Part shown: in pieces, positions 17,458 to 26,183 of the stretch
Layout: each line of letters opens with the position of its first letter
Numbering within the stretch: the stretch's first letter is position 1
Assembly (NCBI RefSeq): GCF_013870535.1
Contig: NZ_JACBXC010000003.1
Span: 1 to 39,392, forward strand
Source of the DNA: Streptomyces phytophilus
Lineage (GTDB): Bacteria; Actinomycetota; Actinomycetes; Streptomycetales; Streptomycetaceae
Direction of reading: 5' to 3'
Length of the DNA stretch: 39,392 bases
Made by a program: the position numbers and the translations under genes
The notes under the pieces: model-generated
What the model was told of the DNA's origin: nothing
The model's input: only the letters and a program-made list of their open reading frames with translations
The model's database searches: none

Positions 17458-18857
17458 CGCAGTTCCTTGTCTTCTTGCTGATCGGCCGCGAAGGTGCTGA
17501 ACAAGTCCGGGTACTGGCGAGCCGGTGTGTCGGATCTGCCCGCGCCTGGGGGGCGCTTGGCCGTCGGGGTGGTTGCGGGAGGGCGGGTGCGGGAGCGGGT
17601 GGTTTGGGGAGCGGCGCTGCCTTCTTCCGCCCAGCGGCCGGTGGCGGGAGCGAACCACCACTGCGGACCGGCCGCGTCGTCGATGGGATGGTCGGCGTGG
17701 TCGAGGTGGACCAGGTTGGTGCCGGTCAACAGGTCCACGACCCGCTCCGCCAGCAGAGCCGGGTCAGATGCGTACTCGGCGCCCCAACCGCCTTTGCCCG
17801 AGGCTTTGCTGTCGGCGAACTGCGCCAGTGCAGCGACCACGTCGTGATGCGTCATGCCGCGCCACCCCGGTCCGGGGCCGTCACCGGCGGTGCCGTGAAC
17901 GGCGGCGTGGTCGATCAGGAGCAGCGCGGCGTGCGCGACCGTGCCGGGTGTGGGAAAGGGCATCGGGCCGAGTTCACGGTGGTGGCGGAAGGACTCGTCC
18001 GGCACGACGAAGGCCGCGCCTTCGCTGCGGCGCTCCAGGCTCAGCCCGAAGGCGGCCGCCAAGGGGGCGCCGTCGTCGCCCCGGACGCGCTGGCTCAGCC
18101 ACTGCGCTTCGGCGTCGTCCAGCAGCGCAGTGTGCACGCAGGTGTCGTCCACCAGCGCACGGCGCATCCGGCGGGCCGCGTCCGGCTCCCGCTGCACCTG
18201 CTCAAGCCACCCGTGCGGGTCGGTCGCGGGATCGACGGTGCCGGGGTTGGCGACCACATGGGCCAGCCGGGTGTGGTGGATGGCAAGCAGGACCGGCGCC
18301 TGCTCATCGTGAAGGTAGCCCTCCAGATTGCCGTCAAGACGCTCCACCACGCCGCGTTCGTCGAGCATGCGCAGCGCGGCCACGATCGCACGCCGCTCGC
18401 CCAGATCGCCCCGCTGCGGCAGGGCAGCCTCGGCTGCCGCGGAGCGGGCGGCGGTGACCATCTGCCCGAGCCCGGTCCTCGGCGGCATCGACTCGGCTGC
18501 CGCGACCAGCAGGAAGAACCAGGAGCAGGCAGCCGGGCTCGGTCCCTGCCGCGCCCACACCGTCGGGCGCGGTGGAGCGCTCTTGCGCAGCCGCACCAGG
18601 TTCCGTTCGATGACCAGGACCCACCCCAGCCGGGCGACGGCGGAGCGCAGCGCACTCTCGTTGCGGCGCACCGCGGCGATCAGTTCGTCGTCGCGGCCGC
18701 CGACCAGCCAGGGTGTGGCCGCCAGACGGCGCAGCAGCGATGCTGCTTCGGCGTCGGCCTCGGGCCTCCAGGCCCTGCGGCGCCGTGAGGCGTCCGCCGA
18801 GCCCGTCGCGGGGTCGGTGGCAGGTTCGGCGGATTCCCGATGGATCTCCTGGCTCAT
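17454..18857 (-). CDS. jetB: Wadjet type II JetB (DUF2398 family)
   Basis: 467 aa; its ATG overlaps the jetA stop (ATGA) and its stop overlaps jetC. Winged-helix text is visible: LLRRLAATPWLVGG, RLGWVLVIERNLVRLRK, then RAIVAALRMLDERGVVERLDG. This is the pattern of DUF2398/TIGR02678, the KITE-like partner that binds the kleisin in Wadjet. The last 70 residues are Pro/Thr/Arg-rich and probably disordered. The role is structural: it completes the JetABC loop-extruding complex. The four-base overlaps through the cluster suggest one mRNA with coupled translation. Confidence 0.88.
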   Translation of the reverse strand: MSQEIHRESAEPATDPATGSADASRRRRAWRPEADAEAASLLRRLAATPWLVGGRDDELIAAVRRNESALRSAVARLGWVLVIERNLVRLRKSAPPRPTVWARQGPSPAACSWFFLLVAAAESMPPRTGLGQMVTAARSAAAEAALPQRGDLGERRAIVAALRMLDERGVVERLDGNLEGYLHDEQAPVLLAIHHTRLAHVVANPGTVDPATDPHGWLEQVQREPDAARRMRRALVDDTCVHTALLDDAEAQWLSQRVRGDDGAPLAAAFGLSLERRSEGAAFVVPDESFRHHRELGPMPFPTPGTVAHAALLLIDHAAVHGTAGDGPGPGWRGMTHHDVVAALAQFADSKASGKGGWGAEYASDPALLAERVVDLLTGTNLVHLDHADHPIDDAAGPQWWFAPATGRWAEEGSAAPQTTRSRTRPPATTPTAKRPPGAGRSDTPARQYPDLFSTFAADQQEDKELR

Positions 18858-20491
18858 GCTGCGCCTTCCTGCGACGGAGCGGTGCCGAGTGTCTGACGGC
18901 TGCTCAGGTGGCCCGGGCCGCGCTGCGGGGCGATCCGTAGCGTGGCGCGCACTGTCAGGTCGTCGGTCATGGTGGCACCGGCAAGCGCTTCCATGGCGGC
19001 CCGGGAGGGACGGCGGCCGGGCTGATGGAACAGGGGGATACGGCCAGGCAGCAGAACGCGCCAGGTGGGGGCCTCCACTGTGCCGGTGGCGGTGCCGGTG
19101 TGGACCAGGGTGCAGGCCAGTCCCCCGCTGGTTCCCGTGCGGGCCGGACCTGTTGCGCCTGCGCGAGCGGCAGTCATGAGGGCGGCGAGCGCCACCCGGG
19201 CTGCGGCTTCGTCCAGCTGCTGGCCGGGTACCGCAGCCAGCACCGTGGTCACTGCTGCCGAGTGTTCGACCTGGCGTCGCGCCCGGTCGGCGGCGACCTG
19301 GGCCCTGACCGCCGTGTCATCGCGCGGCGCGCTGCCCCGCCCGCGCGGGCCGGAGCGGCCGGTGGTGCGCAGCAGCGTCGGCACCGGCACCTGGGGGCCA
19401 CCGCGCCAGGAAGGGTTGCGGCCGGCTTCGCCCTCGTCGGCCTGGCCGTAGAGCTTGCGCCAGGCATGGTCGCCCACCGCAGCCTGGAAGATCTGCACCC
19501 CCACCTCAGGAGTCAGCACCGCCCGGGCCAGAGACAAAGCACGAGTACGGCTGGAGGCCGTACCCGCGGACGAGTGCAGCCGGCGCAGGTTGGCATGCAT
19601 GCTCGGCAACGTCCGCACCAGGCGCAACGAGAACCGTGCCGCCCGACCGGTGCGGACGTCGAACCAGGCCCGCAGTCCTTCCCAGTCCTCCACGCGGCCG
19701 CCGCGGGAGGCGGTGAGCGCGCCGGCGGCGATGAGGTCACGGGCCTGGGAGGCATCGACCGACGCCTGGGCCAGCGGGCCGAACCACGGCACGAGAGCAG
19801 TCAGAGCCGCTGCGGCGCGGGCGGAACCGGAGTCGAGTTCGGCCGCGACACGGGTGGCGTAGTCGACCAGCAAACCCTTGAGGTCCCCGGTGCGTTCCTC
19901 GTCCAGGTCGAACCGGTCGGCCAGCGCCATCAGCGCATCCTCAGCACCGACCAGGGCAGCATCCAGGTCGTCATGGCTGGTGAACACCGCGCCCACCGCA
20001 TCCACGCACGCACGGTCCAGGCCGCCGACGACAGGCTCGCTCTCCCCCAGCGCGGCGGCGAGGGACTCCAGGTGAATGACGATGCGGTTCAGCGACACGA
20101 TCGGGATCTCCCGCACCGTCGCCGTCCCGGCCAGAACCTGCCGGTAGAAGCGCTGGACGTGCCGGCCCGCGGGGCTGGCGGTGTAGCGCCAGTTCCGCGC
20201 CAGGATCTCCACATACCGGCGCGCCCGGCTGTTGTCCGACCGGACCGAGACCGCGCCCAGATCGTGGAGAGCGTTCAAGCGAGCCTCCACCGTCCGCGCA
20301 TCCACACGAGGCCCTGCAGCCGGCAGTGCTGCCGTCACCTCAGCTGCCGTCAGGTCGGTCACCGATCCTTCCAGCACATCCATGATCGCGATGTACTCGT
20401 CGGACTCAGGACGCACCAGATATCCCACAACCCGCCGCGCATCAGACACAACCTCAGCCCCGGCGAAATCCTGCTCTTCTTGCGTCACCAC
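18854..20491 (-). CDS. jetA: Wadjet type II JetA (DUF2397 family, kleisin)
   Basis: The first gene of the operon begins GTG 20491 (a second GTG follows at once) after a strong GGAGGGGGA; 545 aa. The opening has YLVRPESDEYIAIMDVL, and the winged-helix segment LNALHDLGAVSVRSDNSRA is followed by GRHVQRFYRQVL, a pattern I know from DUF2397/TIGR02677. In type II Wadjet this protein is the kleisin that closes the JetC dimer. The middle is long-helical, and the C-terminal third, rich in Ala, Arg and Gly (about residues 350-545), is less conserved. The region upstream (20492-21161) is non-coding and must hold the operon promoter. Confidence 0.88.
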   Translation of the reverse strand: MVTQEEQDFAGAEVVSDARRVVGYLVRPESDEYIAIMDVLEGSVTDLTAAEVTAALPAAGPRVDARTVEARLNALHDLGAVSVRSDNSRARRYVEILARNWRYTASPAGRHVQRFYRQVLAGTATVREIPIVSLNRIVIHLESLAAALGESEPVVGGLDRACVDAVGAVFTSHDDLDAALVGAEDALMALADRFDLDEERTGDLKGLLVDYATRVAAELDSGSARAAAALTALVPWFGPLAQASVDASQARDLIAAGALTASRGGRVEDWEGLRAWFDVRTGRAARFSLRLVRTLPSMHANLRRLHSSAGTASSRTRALSLARAVLTPEVGVQIFQAAVGDHAWRKLYGQADEGEAGRNPSWRGGPQVPVPTLLRTTGRSGPRGRGSAPRDDTAVRAQVAADRARRQVEHSAAVTTVLAAVPGQQLDEAAARVALAALMTAARAGATGPARTGTSGGLACTLVHTGTATGTVEAPTWRVLLPGRIPLFHQPGRRPSRAAMEALAGATMTDDLTVRATLRIAPQRGPGHLSSRQTLGTAPSQEGAA

Positions 20492-21161
20492 TCCCCCTCC
20501 ATGCCGCCACGGGCCGCATTCCCGGCCTGCATTTGGAAGTTAGACGGCACCACCGACAACCGCCCCCGGAAACAGCAAAATCCAGGCTCGCTCCTCCCCC
20601 GGTAGCGACCTGAAATCGTCAGCAGCGACCACCAACCAGCAACCGCTACCGACCCCACGCCAACCCTCTCGCAGCCAAGAACACAACCCTCATCCAAGGC
20701 TCTGGCCTGCCCTTTCTGACACGTGGAAAAGGCTGTGGTGTTCGAGGCCGCAATGGCCGGTGAGGCCGCCAGCACCGCATCTCAGACCGCTCATCAAGTG
20801 AAATCCGGCCAGACTCATACGACAAGCACCCACAGCCACAAATTCGGCAAAGAGTTCTAATTTCAAGGGGGCTACTTCAGGGCCGCGGCGGCTGCACCTA
20901 CGTCCATTCCGGCTCCCCGGACGGCTGCGGCTCGCCAGAGCTGAGAACTGAGCCTGGTGAGAGTCCCTGCCTCTCAGCAACAACCAATGGTGCCGCCAGC
21001 CCGGCGGTCGAACTGCGCCGCTGGTCTCCCACTCCCCTTCAGTGAGGGGCTGGCTGATCTGGATGTGCGCCGCGGCGGGCACCGCCGGGCCGGGGTTCCT
21101 CGTCGTGCGGCAGCAGATCGCATCTCGCATCTTGGTTGCCGGATCGGCTCTTGACGGTCGT
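20492..21161. other. Non-coding region upstream of the Wadjet operon
   Basis: 670 bp between the jetA start and the end of the DnaB-N gene. The open frames in it have no ribosome sites and no family-like sequence. It should contain the Wadjet promoter, but I cannot point to convincing -10 and -35 boxes. The stretch at about 20780-20880 is a little less GC-rich. I find no strong inverted repeat. Confidence 0.5.
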
Positions 21162-21629
21162 TCAGTCGTCGTCGGTGAGGAATCCGTGCATCGGCATCGG
21201 CGGTATCCCTTCGGGTGCGTTCCCTTGCGCCCGGTACGTATCAGGGTCAGCAGGGGACGGCTTGGGTCGTAGCGCCGCTAGGTCTCGCACGATCGCGAGG
21301 TAGTAGATGGCGACTGGCTCTGGCGGTGCGTGCGCGGCAAGTTGGTGGAGATCGTCAATCGTGACCGAGTCGGCCCGGGCGCTGCTGTGGTGAGAGAGTT
21401 CGGCCTCTACGTGGGCGGGGTCGCAGGGTTGGCCTCGGCCGCGTACTGCAGCCGCGGCTTGGAAGATGGCGCGGTGTCGGTCGTTGGTGAAGGCCATGGC
21501 CGTTGCCGTGACGAGGGCGTGGTCCCCGATGGACGGGTAGCGCAAGACAGCGCCCAGGAGCCGTCGTTCGGCAGCGGGGTCGTTCAGGTGGGGGTCGGGC
21601 TCGGGGTGCCCGATCAGTGTGGTGGTCAC
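21162..21629 (-). CDS. Stand-alone DnaB N-terminal-domain protein (155 aa)
   Basis: GTG start (MTTTLIGHPEPDP). Residues about 18-100 follow the DnaB N-terminal domain: AAERRLLGAVLRYPS, then MAFTNDRHRAIFQAAA and CDPAHVEAELSHH, the helical bundle that mediates hexamer and primase contacts. The RecA-like ATPase domain of real DnaB is absent; the tail is Pro/Asp-rich and ends PMHGFLTDDD. It is therefore not a helicase. It could bind DnaB or primase, as loaders or inhibitors do, or be a leftover of a larger gene. It follows the UvrD-like gene in the same direction after about 240 bp. Confidence 0.68.
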   Translation of the reverse strand: MTTTLIGHPEPDPHLNDPAAERRLLGAVLRYPSIGDHALVTATAMAFTNDRHRAIFQAAAAVRGRGQPCDPAHVEAELSHHSSARADSVTIDDLHQLAAHAPPEPVAIYYLAIVRDLAALRPKPSPADPDTYRAQGNAPEGIPPMPMHGFLTDDD

Positions 21630-21866
21630 GAGAAGGCAGTTGCTCCGGTGCTGGCGATGTCGTGCGTCTGGGGCACCATGGTGGCACCGAGAGGATCAGT
21701 GCGCCTCCCCGGTGGTGGATGGACTGCTGCGGACTTACCGTCAGGCAAAACGCGCCTGTCTCGGGGTAACTCGGGCTAGCCGGCTCTCGGTGGGTCCCCG
21801 GCATTGTCTGCTATCGGCGGGTGGGTGTTCGCTGCTTCGGCGGTCTCGCCTCCGTTCTGCGAGTTG

Positions 21867-23354
21867 CTAGTCGGTGAGTTGGGGTGCGTCGGGGTGCTCG
21901 TTGATCCATTGGAGGCCGTCGGGGTCGAGGTGGTGGCGGGCTCGTGTGACGGCGACGTAGGCCAGGCGTGCTTCCTCGGGCGGGACGGGGCCGGGGATGG
22001 GGCGGCCGTGGGCGTCGTTTTCGTCGGTGTCCTTGGGGGGCGGGAAGTCGGCGGCGATACGGACGGCAGGCCATTCGCGGCCCTTGGCCTTGTGGACGGT
22101 GGAGACGGTCACGTGCGCGTGGGGTTCGGGGACGAGGCGGTCGACGGCGTGGAGGATGGCGTCGGGGCCGTGGTCCTCGATGAGGTTGACGAAGGGCTGG
22201 AGGTCGGCGCCGGCGGGGTCGAGTTCGGCGTAGTCGCGCAGTGCGTTCCAGGTGGTGAACAGGACGAGTTCGGGGTGGTGGGTGGGGCGGTTGTCCAGGA
22301 GGTTCTGGGCGGCTTGGGCGAGGGCGCGAAGTGCGTTGCCGCCGCCGACGAGGGCTGTAGGGTGCCCCATGGCCTGGTGGGTGAGGATTTCAGTGACGGC
22401 GCCGATGTTGGTGCGGCACAAGATGGCATCCGGAGCGCCGGAGGCGGGGCCGAGGGTGGTGGTGAGGGCGGGGCTTCCGGTCAGGCGGATGGGGGCGTCG
22501 GTCAGGGCTAGCCAGCGGTTGGCTTCGTCGGCGAGGCGGGGCCCAAAGCGGAAGGACTGGCTGAGGGTGAGGTGGGTGCCGTCGGAGCCCGTCATGATGT
22601 CGCGGGCGCCGCGCCAGCCGTAGATGGCCTGTGCGGAGTCGCCGACGATGACGATCTGGGCGTGGTCACGCTGGGCGGCGACGAGGTGTTCCAGGACGGG
22701 GTTGGTGTCCTGGGCTTCGTCCAGGAGCAGGAAGTCGGTGGGAAGTACAGGGTCGGTCAGGGCCCACATCTTCAGGTAGTGGTCGTGGTCGAAGCGCACG
22801 GCTCCCGATGCGGGGTTTTGCAGGTCGTCCCAGGCTTTGCCCGCGTACGGCAGGAGGAGGTCGGCGAGTTCAGCGTGGGCCTTGTCGTCCTCCAGGCCGC
22901 GCAGGCGGGGGACGTGGTTGTGGGTGAGTTCGCGGTCGGCGGAGTGGCAGAAGGCGGTGACGGTACGCAGGGCGGTGTTGGACAGGGTGGTGGGTTGCAG
23001 GTCGTGGCCGGCGATGCGGGCGGGGCGGGTCAGGCCGAGGTCCTGGCCGGTCTGCCAGCCGGGGCGGCGGGGGCTGTTCAGGCGGGTGCGGTAGCGGTGG
23101 CCGACGGTGGCGTAGGCCAGTGAGTGGGCGGTCTTGCACTGCACGCTGGTGGGGAAGCGGGTGGCGGCTTCGGTGGCGATGGCGCGGTTGAAGGCGAGGT
23201 AGCGGCCGCGGCGGGGGCCAGCCTGTTCTGCCATGAGCGCGAGGGTGGAGGTCTTGCCGGTACCGGCGCCGGCCTGCACGACCAAGTGCTCGCCTTCGCG
23301 GAAGGCGTCGACGGCGGCGGCCTGCTCGTCAGTGGGGGTAAGGGCAGGGGGCAT
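21867..23354 (-). CDS. UvrD/Rep-family superfamily 1 helicase (495 aa)
   Basis: The start is placed at ATG 23354 (MPPALTPTDEQAAAV), with GGAG 7 bases upstream; the longer frame has no such site. The Q motif is TPTDEQ, motif I AGAGTGKT (28-35), motif II LLLDEAQDTN (near 213), motif III GDSAQAIYGWRG (near 245), motif V STVHKAKGREWP (near 423) and motif VI YVAVTRARHHL (near 471). All core motifs of an SF1A 3'-to-5' DNA helicase are present, but the protein is compact: there are no long 1B/2B insertions and no nuclease domain. Such short UvrD-like proteins are common on Streptomyces accessory elements. Their role in defence or replication is not settled. Degraded UvrD-type sequence also lies at 35.5-35.9 kb. 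Confidence 0.88.
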   Translation of the reverse strand: MPPALTPTDEQAAAVDAFREGEHLVVQAGAGTGKTSTLALMAEQAGPRRGRYLAFNRAIATEAATRFPTSVQCKTAHSLAYATVGHRYRTRLNSPRRPGWQTGQDLGLTRPARIAGHDLQPTTLSNTALRTVTAFCHSADRELTHNHVPRLRGLEDDKAHAELADLLLPYAGKAWDDLQNPASGAVRFDHDHYLKMWALTDPVLPTDFLLLDEAQDTNPVLEHLVAAQRDHAQIVIVGDSAQAIYGWRGARDIMTGSDGTHLTLSQSFRFGPRLADEANRWLALTDAPIRLTGSPALTTTLGPASGAPDAILCRTNIGAVTEILTHQAMGHPTALVGGGNALRALAQAAQNLLDNRPTHHPELVLFTTWNALRDYAELDPAGADLQPFVNLIEDHGPDAILHAVDRLVPEPHAHVTVSTVHKAKGREWPAVRIAADFPPPKDTDENDAHGRPIPGPVPPEEARLAYVAVTRARHHLDPDGLQWINEHPDAPQLTD

Positions 23355-23566
23355 GGGGCACTCCGGTCGGTCACGCACGGAAAGGCGCCTGTGCTCTCAG
23401 AGCCCAGGCAGGAATCGGGAGTGAAGCTGCCAGCCGACACGCCGCGGGCGAAGGCGCGCGCCGTCGGGGTCCCACGGGAGGGTGATCCAAACCAAACGCC
23501 TGCCCGAAACTGGCAGATGTGGCCGATTACGGGGTCCGGTTCGGGTGACAGTGGCCGGGAACGCTG

Positions 23567-23827
23567 TCAGCCGCTTACGCCTGGGGGTTCGTGGTCGTCG
23601 CACAGGGCGCCGAGGAGTTCGCCGAGCGGGGTCTGCAGGGCGTGGGCGAGGGCGTGCCAGGTGGCGAGGGTGCCGATGGTGCGGCCCTGTTCGATCTCGA
23701 TGAGGGTGCGCCGGGACAGGCCGCTGGCCTCAGCAAGCCGGTCGTAGCTCCATCCGCGCTCGGCCCGCAGGCGGGAGAGGGCGTGCCGCAGGGCCTCGAG
23801 GTCGGGCTCCGGCGGGAAGATCGTCAC
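23567..23827 (-). CDS. XRE-family HTH regulator (86 aa)
   Basis: GTG 23827 start, weak GGATGG upstream. A single XRE/Cro-type helix-turn-helix covers residues about 12-70: ALSRLRAERGWSYDRLAEAS, then GLSRRTLIEIEQGRTIGTLA and ALAHALQTPLGELL. It is probably a homodimeric repressor. Three copies of a 17-bp sequence lie directly upstream, two of them 15-52 bases before its start, so autoregulation and control of the divergent cysteine-rich gene are likely. It lies just upstream of the UvrD-like gene, in the same direction. Confidence 0.85.
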   Translation of the reverse strand: MTIFPPEPDLEALRHALSRLRAERGWSYDRLAEASGLSRRTLIEIEQGRTIGTLATWHALAHALQTPLGELLGALCDDHEPPGVSG

Positions 23828-23841
23828 CTGCCCATCCGACG

Positions 23842-23924
23842 GTGCAGACCCCTGCCCTGGCAGTGCAGACCTCTGCCCTATTTACGGGGGTCCGGGTGAA
23901 TCCCGGCAGGGCAGGGCTCTGCAC
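23842..23924. promoter_or_regulatory. Triple operator between divergent genes
   Basis: Three copies of GTGCAGANCYCTGCCCT: 23842-23858 and 23863-23879 in direct orientation, and 23908-23924 inverted with one change. The direct copies are 21 bp apart, two helical turns, so bound proteins would sit on the same face. The third copy directly precedes TAGTGT (23925-23930), a possible -10 box for the plus-strand gene. The XRE protein next door is the natural ligand. Confidence 0.75.
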
Positions 23925-23992
23925 TAGTGTGTGCGCGCCCTGAACCCGCCCGGACAGCGCCGGACCTGCCCGACCACGGCTGGAGAGAGCCT

Positions 23993-24436
23993 GTGACCAC
24001 TCCCCTGCCCGCCCGCGTCTGGACCGTGACCATCAGCGCCACGGCCGGACGCAGCACCTTTACCTGCAGCGCCTGCCCGTCACCGGCGGTCGCATCGGAT
24101 GCACCTCTGGCCAGGCAGATTCGCCGCCACTTCGCGCATCACCTCACCACCACCCCGCTCCCGGCACACCTGCGGATCTGCCAGTGCCGGGAGTACGGCT
24201 GCGCCTGGCATCGGCCGCAGGTCCCCTGCTCCGGTCCACTGCGTCTGCTGCTCACCCGCACCGATGCCGGCCGCACCTGGCGCCTGGCCGACACCTGCCT
24301 CGGCTGCGCCAGCGCCACCCCCCACGCAGCCCCCGTCCCCGAACCCCCGCGGCCCTCCGCCGTCTCCTCCCCCACTCCCGTCTCCGAACCCCCGGAGCCG
24401 ATGCAAGGGCCCGGGGAATGGGTCGAGGCACTGTGA
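23993..24436 (+). CDS. Cysteine-rich zinc-binding-like protein (147 aa)
   Basis: The start is taken at GTG 23993 (VTTPLPARVWTVT), with GGAGAG upstream, not at the earlier in-frame GTG. Cysteines are paired: Cys25-x2-Cys28, Cys63-x-Cys65, Cys70, Cys79 and Cys102-x2-Cys105, with His residues between (RRHFAHHL, CAWHRP). The spacing suggests two zinc sites. The last 40 residues are Pro/Ser-rich and probably disordered. I remember close relatives in many Streptomyces genomes but no assigned role. It is transcribed away from the XRE regulator through the triple operator, so it is probably under that repressor. Confidence 0.75.
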   Translation: MTTPLPARVWTVTISATAGRSTFTCSACPSPAVASDAPLARQIRRHFAHHLTTTPLPAHLRICQCREYGCAWHRPQVPCSGPLRLLLTRTDAGRTWRLADTCLGCASATPHAAPVPEPPRPSAVSSPTPVSEPPEPMQGPGEWVEAL

Positions 24437-24659
24437 GCACCTTCAAAGTGGCCACCGTCGGATCACCCGGGCTCCGTGGATGAAGGACAGGCGGGTACGG
24501 AGACGGACATGTCGGCGCACCCCGCCAGTCCGTGACAAGCCGCCAGCGCTGCGGGCCTGTCGCCGGCGTCCCCGAGGGGCGCAACACAGTCCAGGTGTTG
24601 CGGCGCAGGGGCCGACCATGGCCAGGCCGCTGCACCCGTCGCTCCATCAGGCCGGCCGG

Positions 24660-25776
24660 TCAATCGTCCGGTGAAGTGCCGTGCCGAGACGCTGCGAGCC
24701 CGCTGGTGTCCTCGGTGGGGTGTGCGGCATGCCACCACTTGTGGAAGTAGTCCACGTCGCCGCCGGTCACGGCCAAGAACGCTGCAAGGTGCTCCCAGTT
24801 GGCGGGCGTTCCGTTGAGGACCTGCTGTGCAGCGTCGGCGCTGAGCTTGTTCTCGGAGGCCAGGGCTATCCGCTGGGGTGTGGGCTGCTTGGCGCTGCGC
24901 CACAGGGTCAGGATGGCTCGCAGCAGCGCGGCGTGCGCCTCCTCCTCGGTCACATCCTGCGCGAGGGCGAGGAGGGGAGTGTGCTGGCGGTATCGGGTGG
25001 CCTCCTTCACCCGGGCTTGCCGCAGATGTTCCATGTCCCAGGTCGCCTGGAGGACAGCGAGGTCGGCGTTGCAGTGACGGCCGAGCCTGGAGGTAATCGC
25101 CCATGACGGCATCCGTTCACCGTTCAGGATGCGGTAGAGGTAGGAGGGATCGCAGCCGATGTGCTTGGCGATCTGCTGCAGGTTCTGGCGGCGTTTGCGG
25201 ACCAGGCTGGACAGGACGGGTGCCAGCTGGTTGTAGACGGCCTGGTGGCCGTTGGGGTGGTAGAGATCGGCGAGTTCGGCCGGATTGCCGGTATCAGGGG
25301 TGGCATCGGTTGGCTCGGCGGTGGTGCGGTACGGCTTGAGCCGGTTGTGGATGTACTGGGGCGTGTAGCGGCGCCGGGCCGTGTCCTCGCTCATGTTCAA
25401 GGTCGTCGCCAGCGTCTTCCACTGGGCGCCTCCGGCGCGCAGGTGCCCGATGAGGCCGGGCCCGCAGCGCTTCGGTGTGCCGCTCGGCTTGCTCCAGCAC
25501 CTGCAGGGCCTGCTGGCTGCTGGTGAAGGTGGGGTTGAGCAGCAGGCGGATCGTCTCGCGCGACTGTTCCTGTAAGTCGCGGGCGACCTCCAGCAGCGGC
25601 TCAACGGATCCGGGCTGTTTCGGACCCCTGGGAGGTCCGCTGCGGCCGGCGTTCCTGCGGCGGTTGGCGGCCTGGCGGCAGCGCACTCCGCAGTACACCG
25701 CCGGCCTGCCGCACGCAGAAGGGGTGAAAAGGGTGCCGCAATGTGCACAGGTAACGAGGTGGGGCGCAGGTGTCAT
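24660..25776 (-). pseudogene. Zinc-ribbon/HTH regulator with a frameshift
   Basis: ATG 25776 opens MTPAPHLVTCAHCGTLF, a zinc ribbon with CAHC and YCGVRC. The frame continues to EQAERHTEALR, and the sense then passes to another frame reading GLIGHLRAGGAQWKTLA and running to the stop at 24660. The change falls in a GGGCCC run near 25456-25464. Removing one base gives exactly 372 codons (371 aa, EALRAGLIGHL). After the zinc ribbon come a helical part and an XRE-type helix-turn-helix (about residues 200-270: LQQIAKHIGCDPSYLYRILN). It was probably a DNA-binding regulator. The lesion lies in a homopolymer-like tract, so a sequencing error is a real alternative to a mutation. Confidence 0.75.
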
Positions 25777-25877
25777 GGTTCTCCACTGGCTGAGCGACGG
25801 AAAGGGCCACGCATCGATCGATTGCGTGACACGAACGGCTGGGTGTGCAGTTGCGTCCGCGCCGACTATGCGGCCCG

Positions 25878-25932
25878 GTGAGTCGTGCGGCCGGGCCGGC
25901 CGCCGGTGGGCTGGCCCGGCCGCACGACTCAC
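25878..25932 (-). terminator. 20-bp perfect inverted repeat overlapping a stop codon
   Basis: Arms 25878-25897 and 25913-25932 are perfect 20-base complements around a 15-nt loop. The TGA stop of the small membrane-protein gene (25931-25929) lies inside the upstream arm. It is probably an intrinsic terminator isolating that gene from the regulator downstream. There is no U tract. Confidence 0.65.
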
Positions 25933-26183
25933 CTCTGTCGGCGGTGAAGAGCCCAGCGAGCAGCACAGACTACGCCCGGGCCGAGTGGAAGGGACACCTC
26001 CCATGACAGCGGGAGGTATAGCGACGTGCCCCAGACATGCCATACCGCGCCCGCGGCGAGGAACGCTGCGGACCAGATGAACATGGCCTTGACCGATCGG
26101 GCACGAGGGGTGCAACTTTCGTCGCACCCCCTACTCTCGTGGCGCCCTCGGCGGCGCCCGGAGCGCAGCTGGGCAGTGCTCAT
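25929..26183 (-). CDS. Small membrane protein (84 aa)
   Basis: ATG 26183 with GAGAGGA nine bases upstream. A basic N-terminus (QLRSGRRRGRHESRG) is followed by two hydrophobic stretches, AMFIWSAAFLAAGAVWHVWG and YLPLSWEVSLPLGPGVVCAA, and a basic tail, RWALHRRQR. This fits a two-pass inner-membrane protein with both ends in the cytoplasm. The stop lies inside a large terminator-like hairpin. I recognise no family. Confidence 0.5.
   Translation of the reverse strand: MSTAQLRSGRRRGRHESRGCDESCTPRARSVKAMFIWSAAFLAAGAVWHVWGTSLYLPLSWEVSLPLGPGVVCAARWALHRRQR

Noticed and set aside
17458-17661. Extended N-terminus for JetC from an upstream start
   Set aside because: The extra 68 residues are shadow of jetB. 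The GTG overlapping the jetB stop has a ribosome site and matches the coupling used at the other junctions.
20690-21130. 146-codon minus-strand frame upstream of jetA
   Set aside because: No ribosome site and a composition unlike the neighbouring genes. I treat the interval as non-coding.
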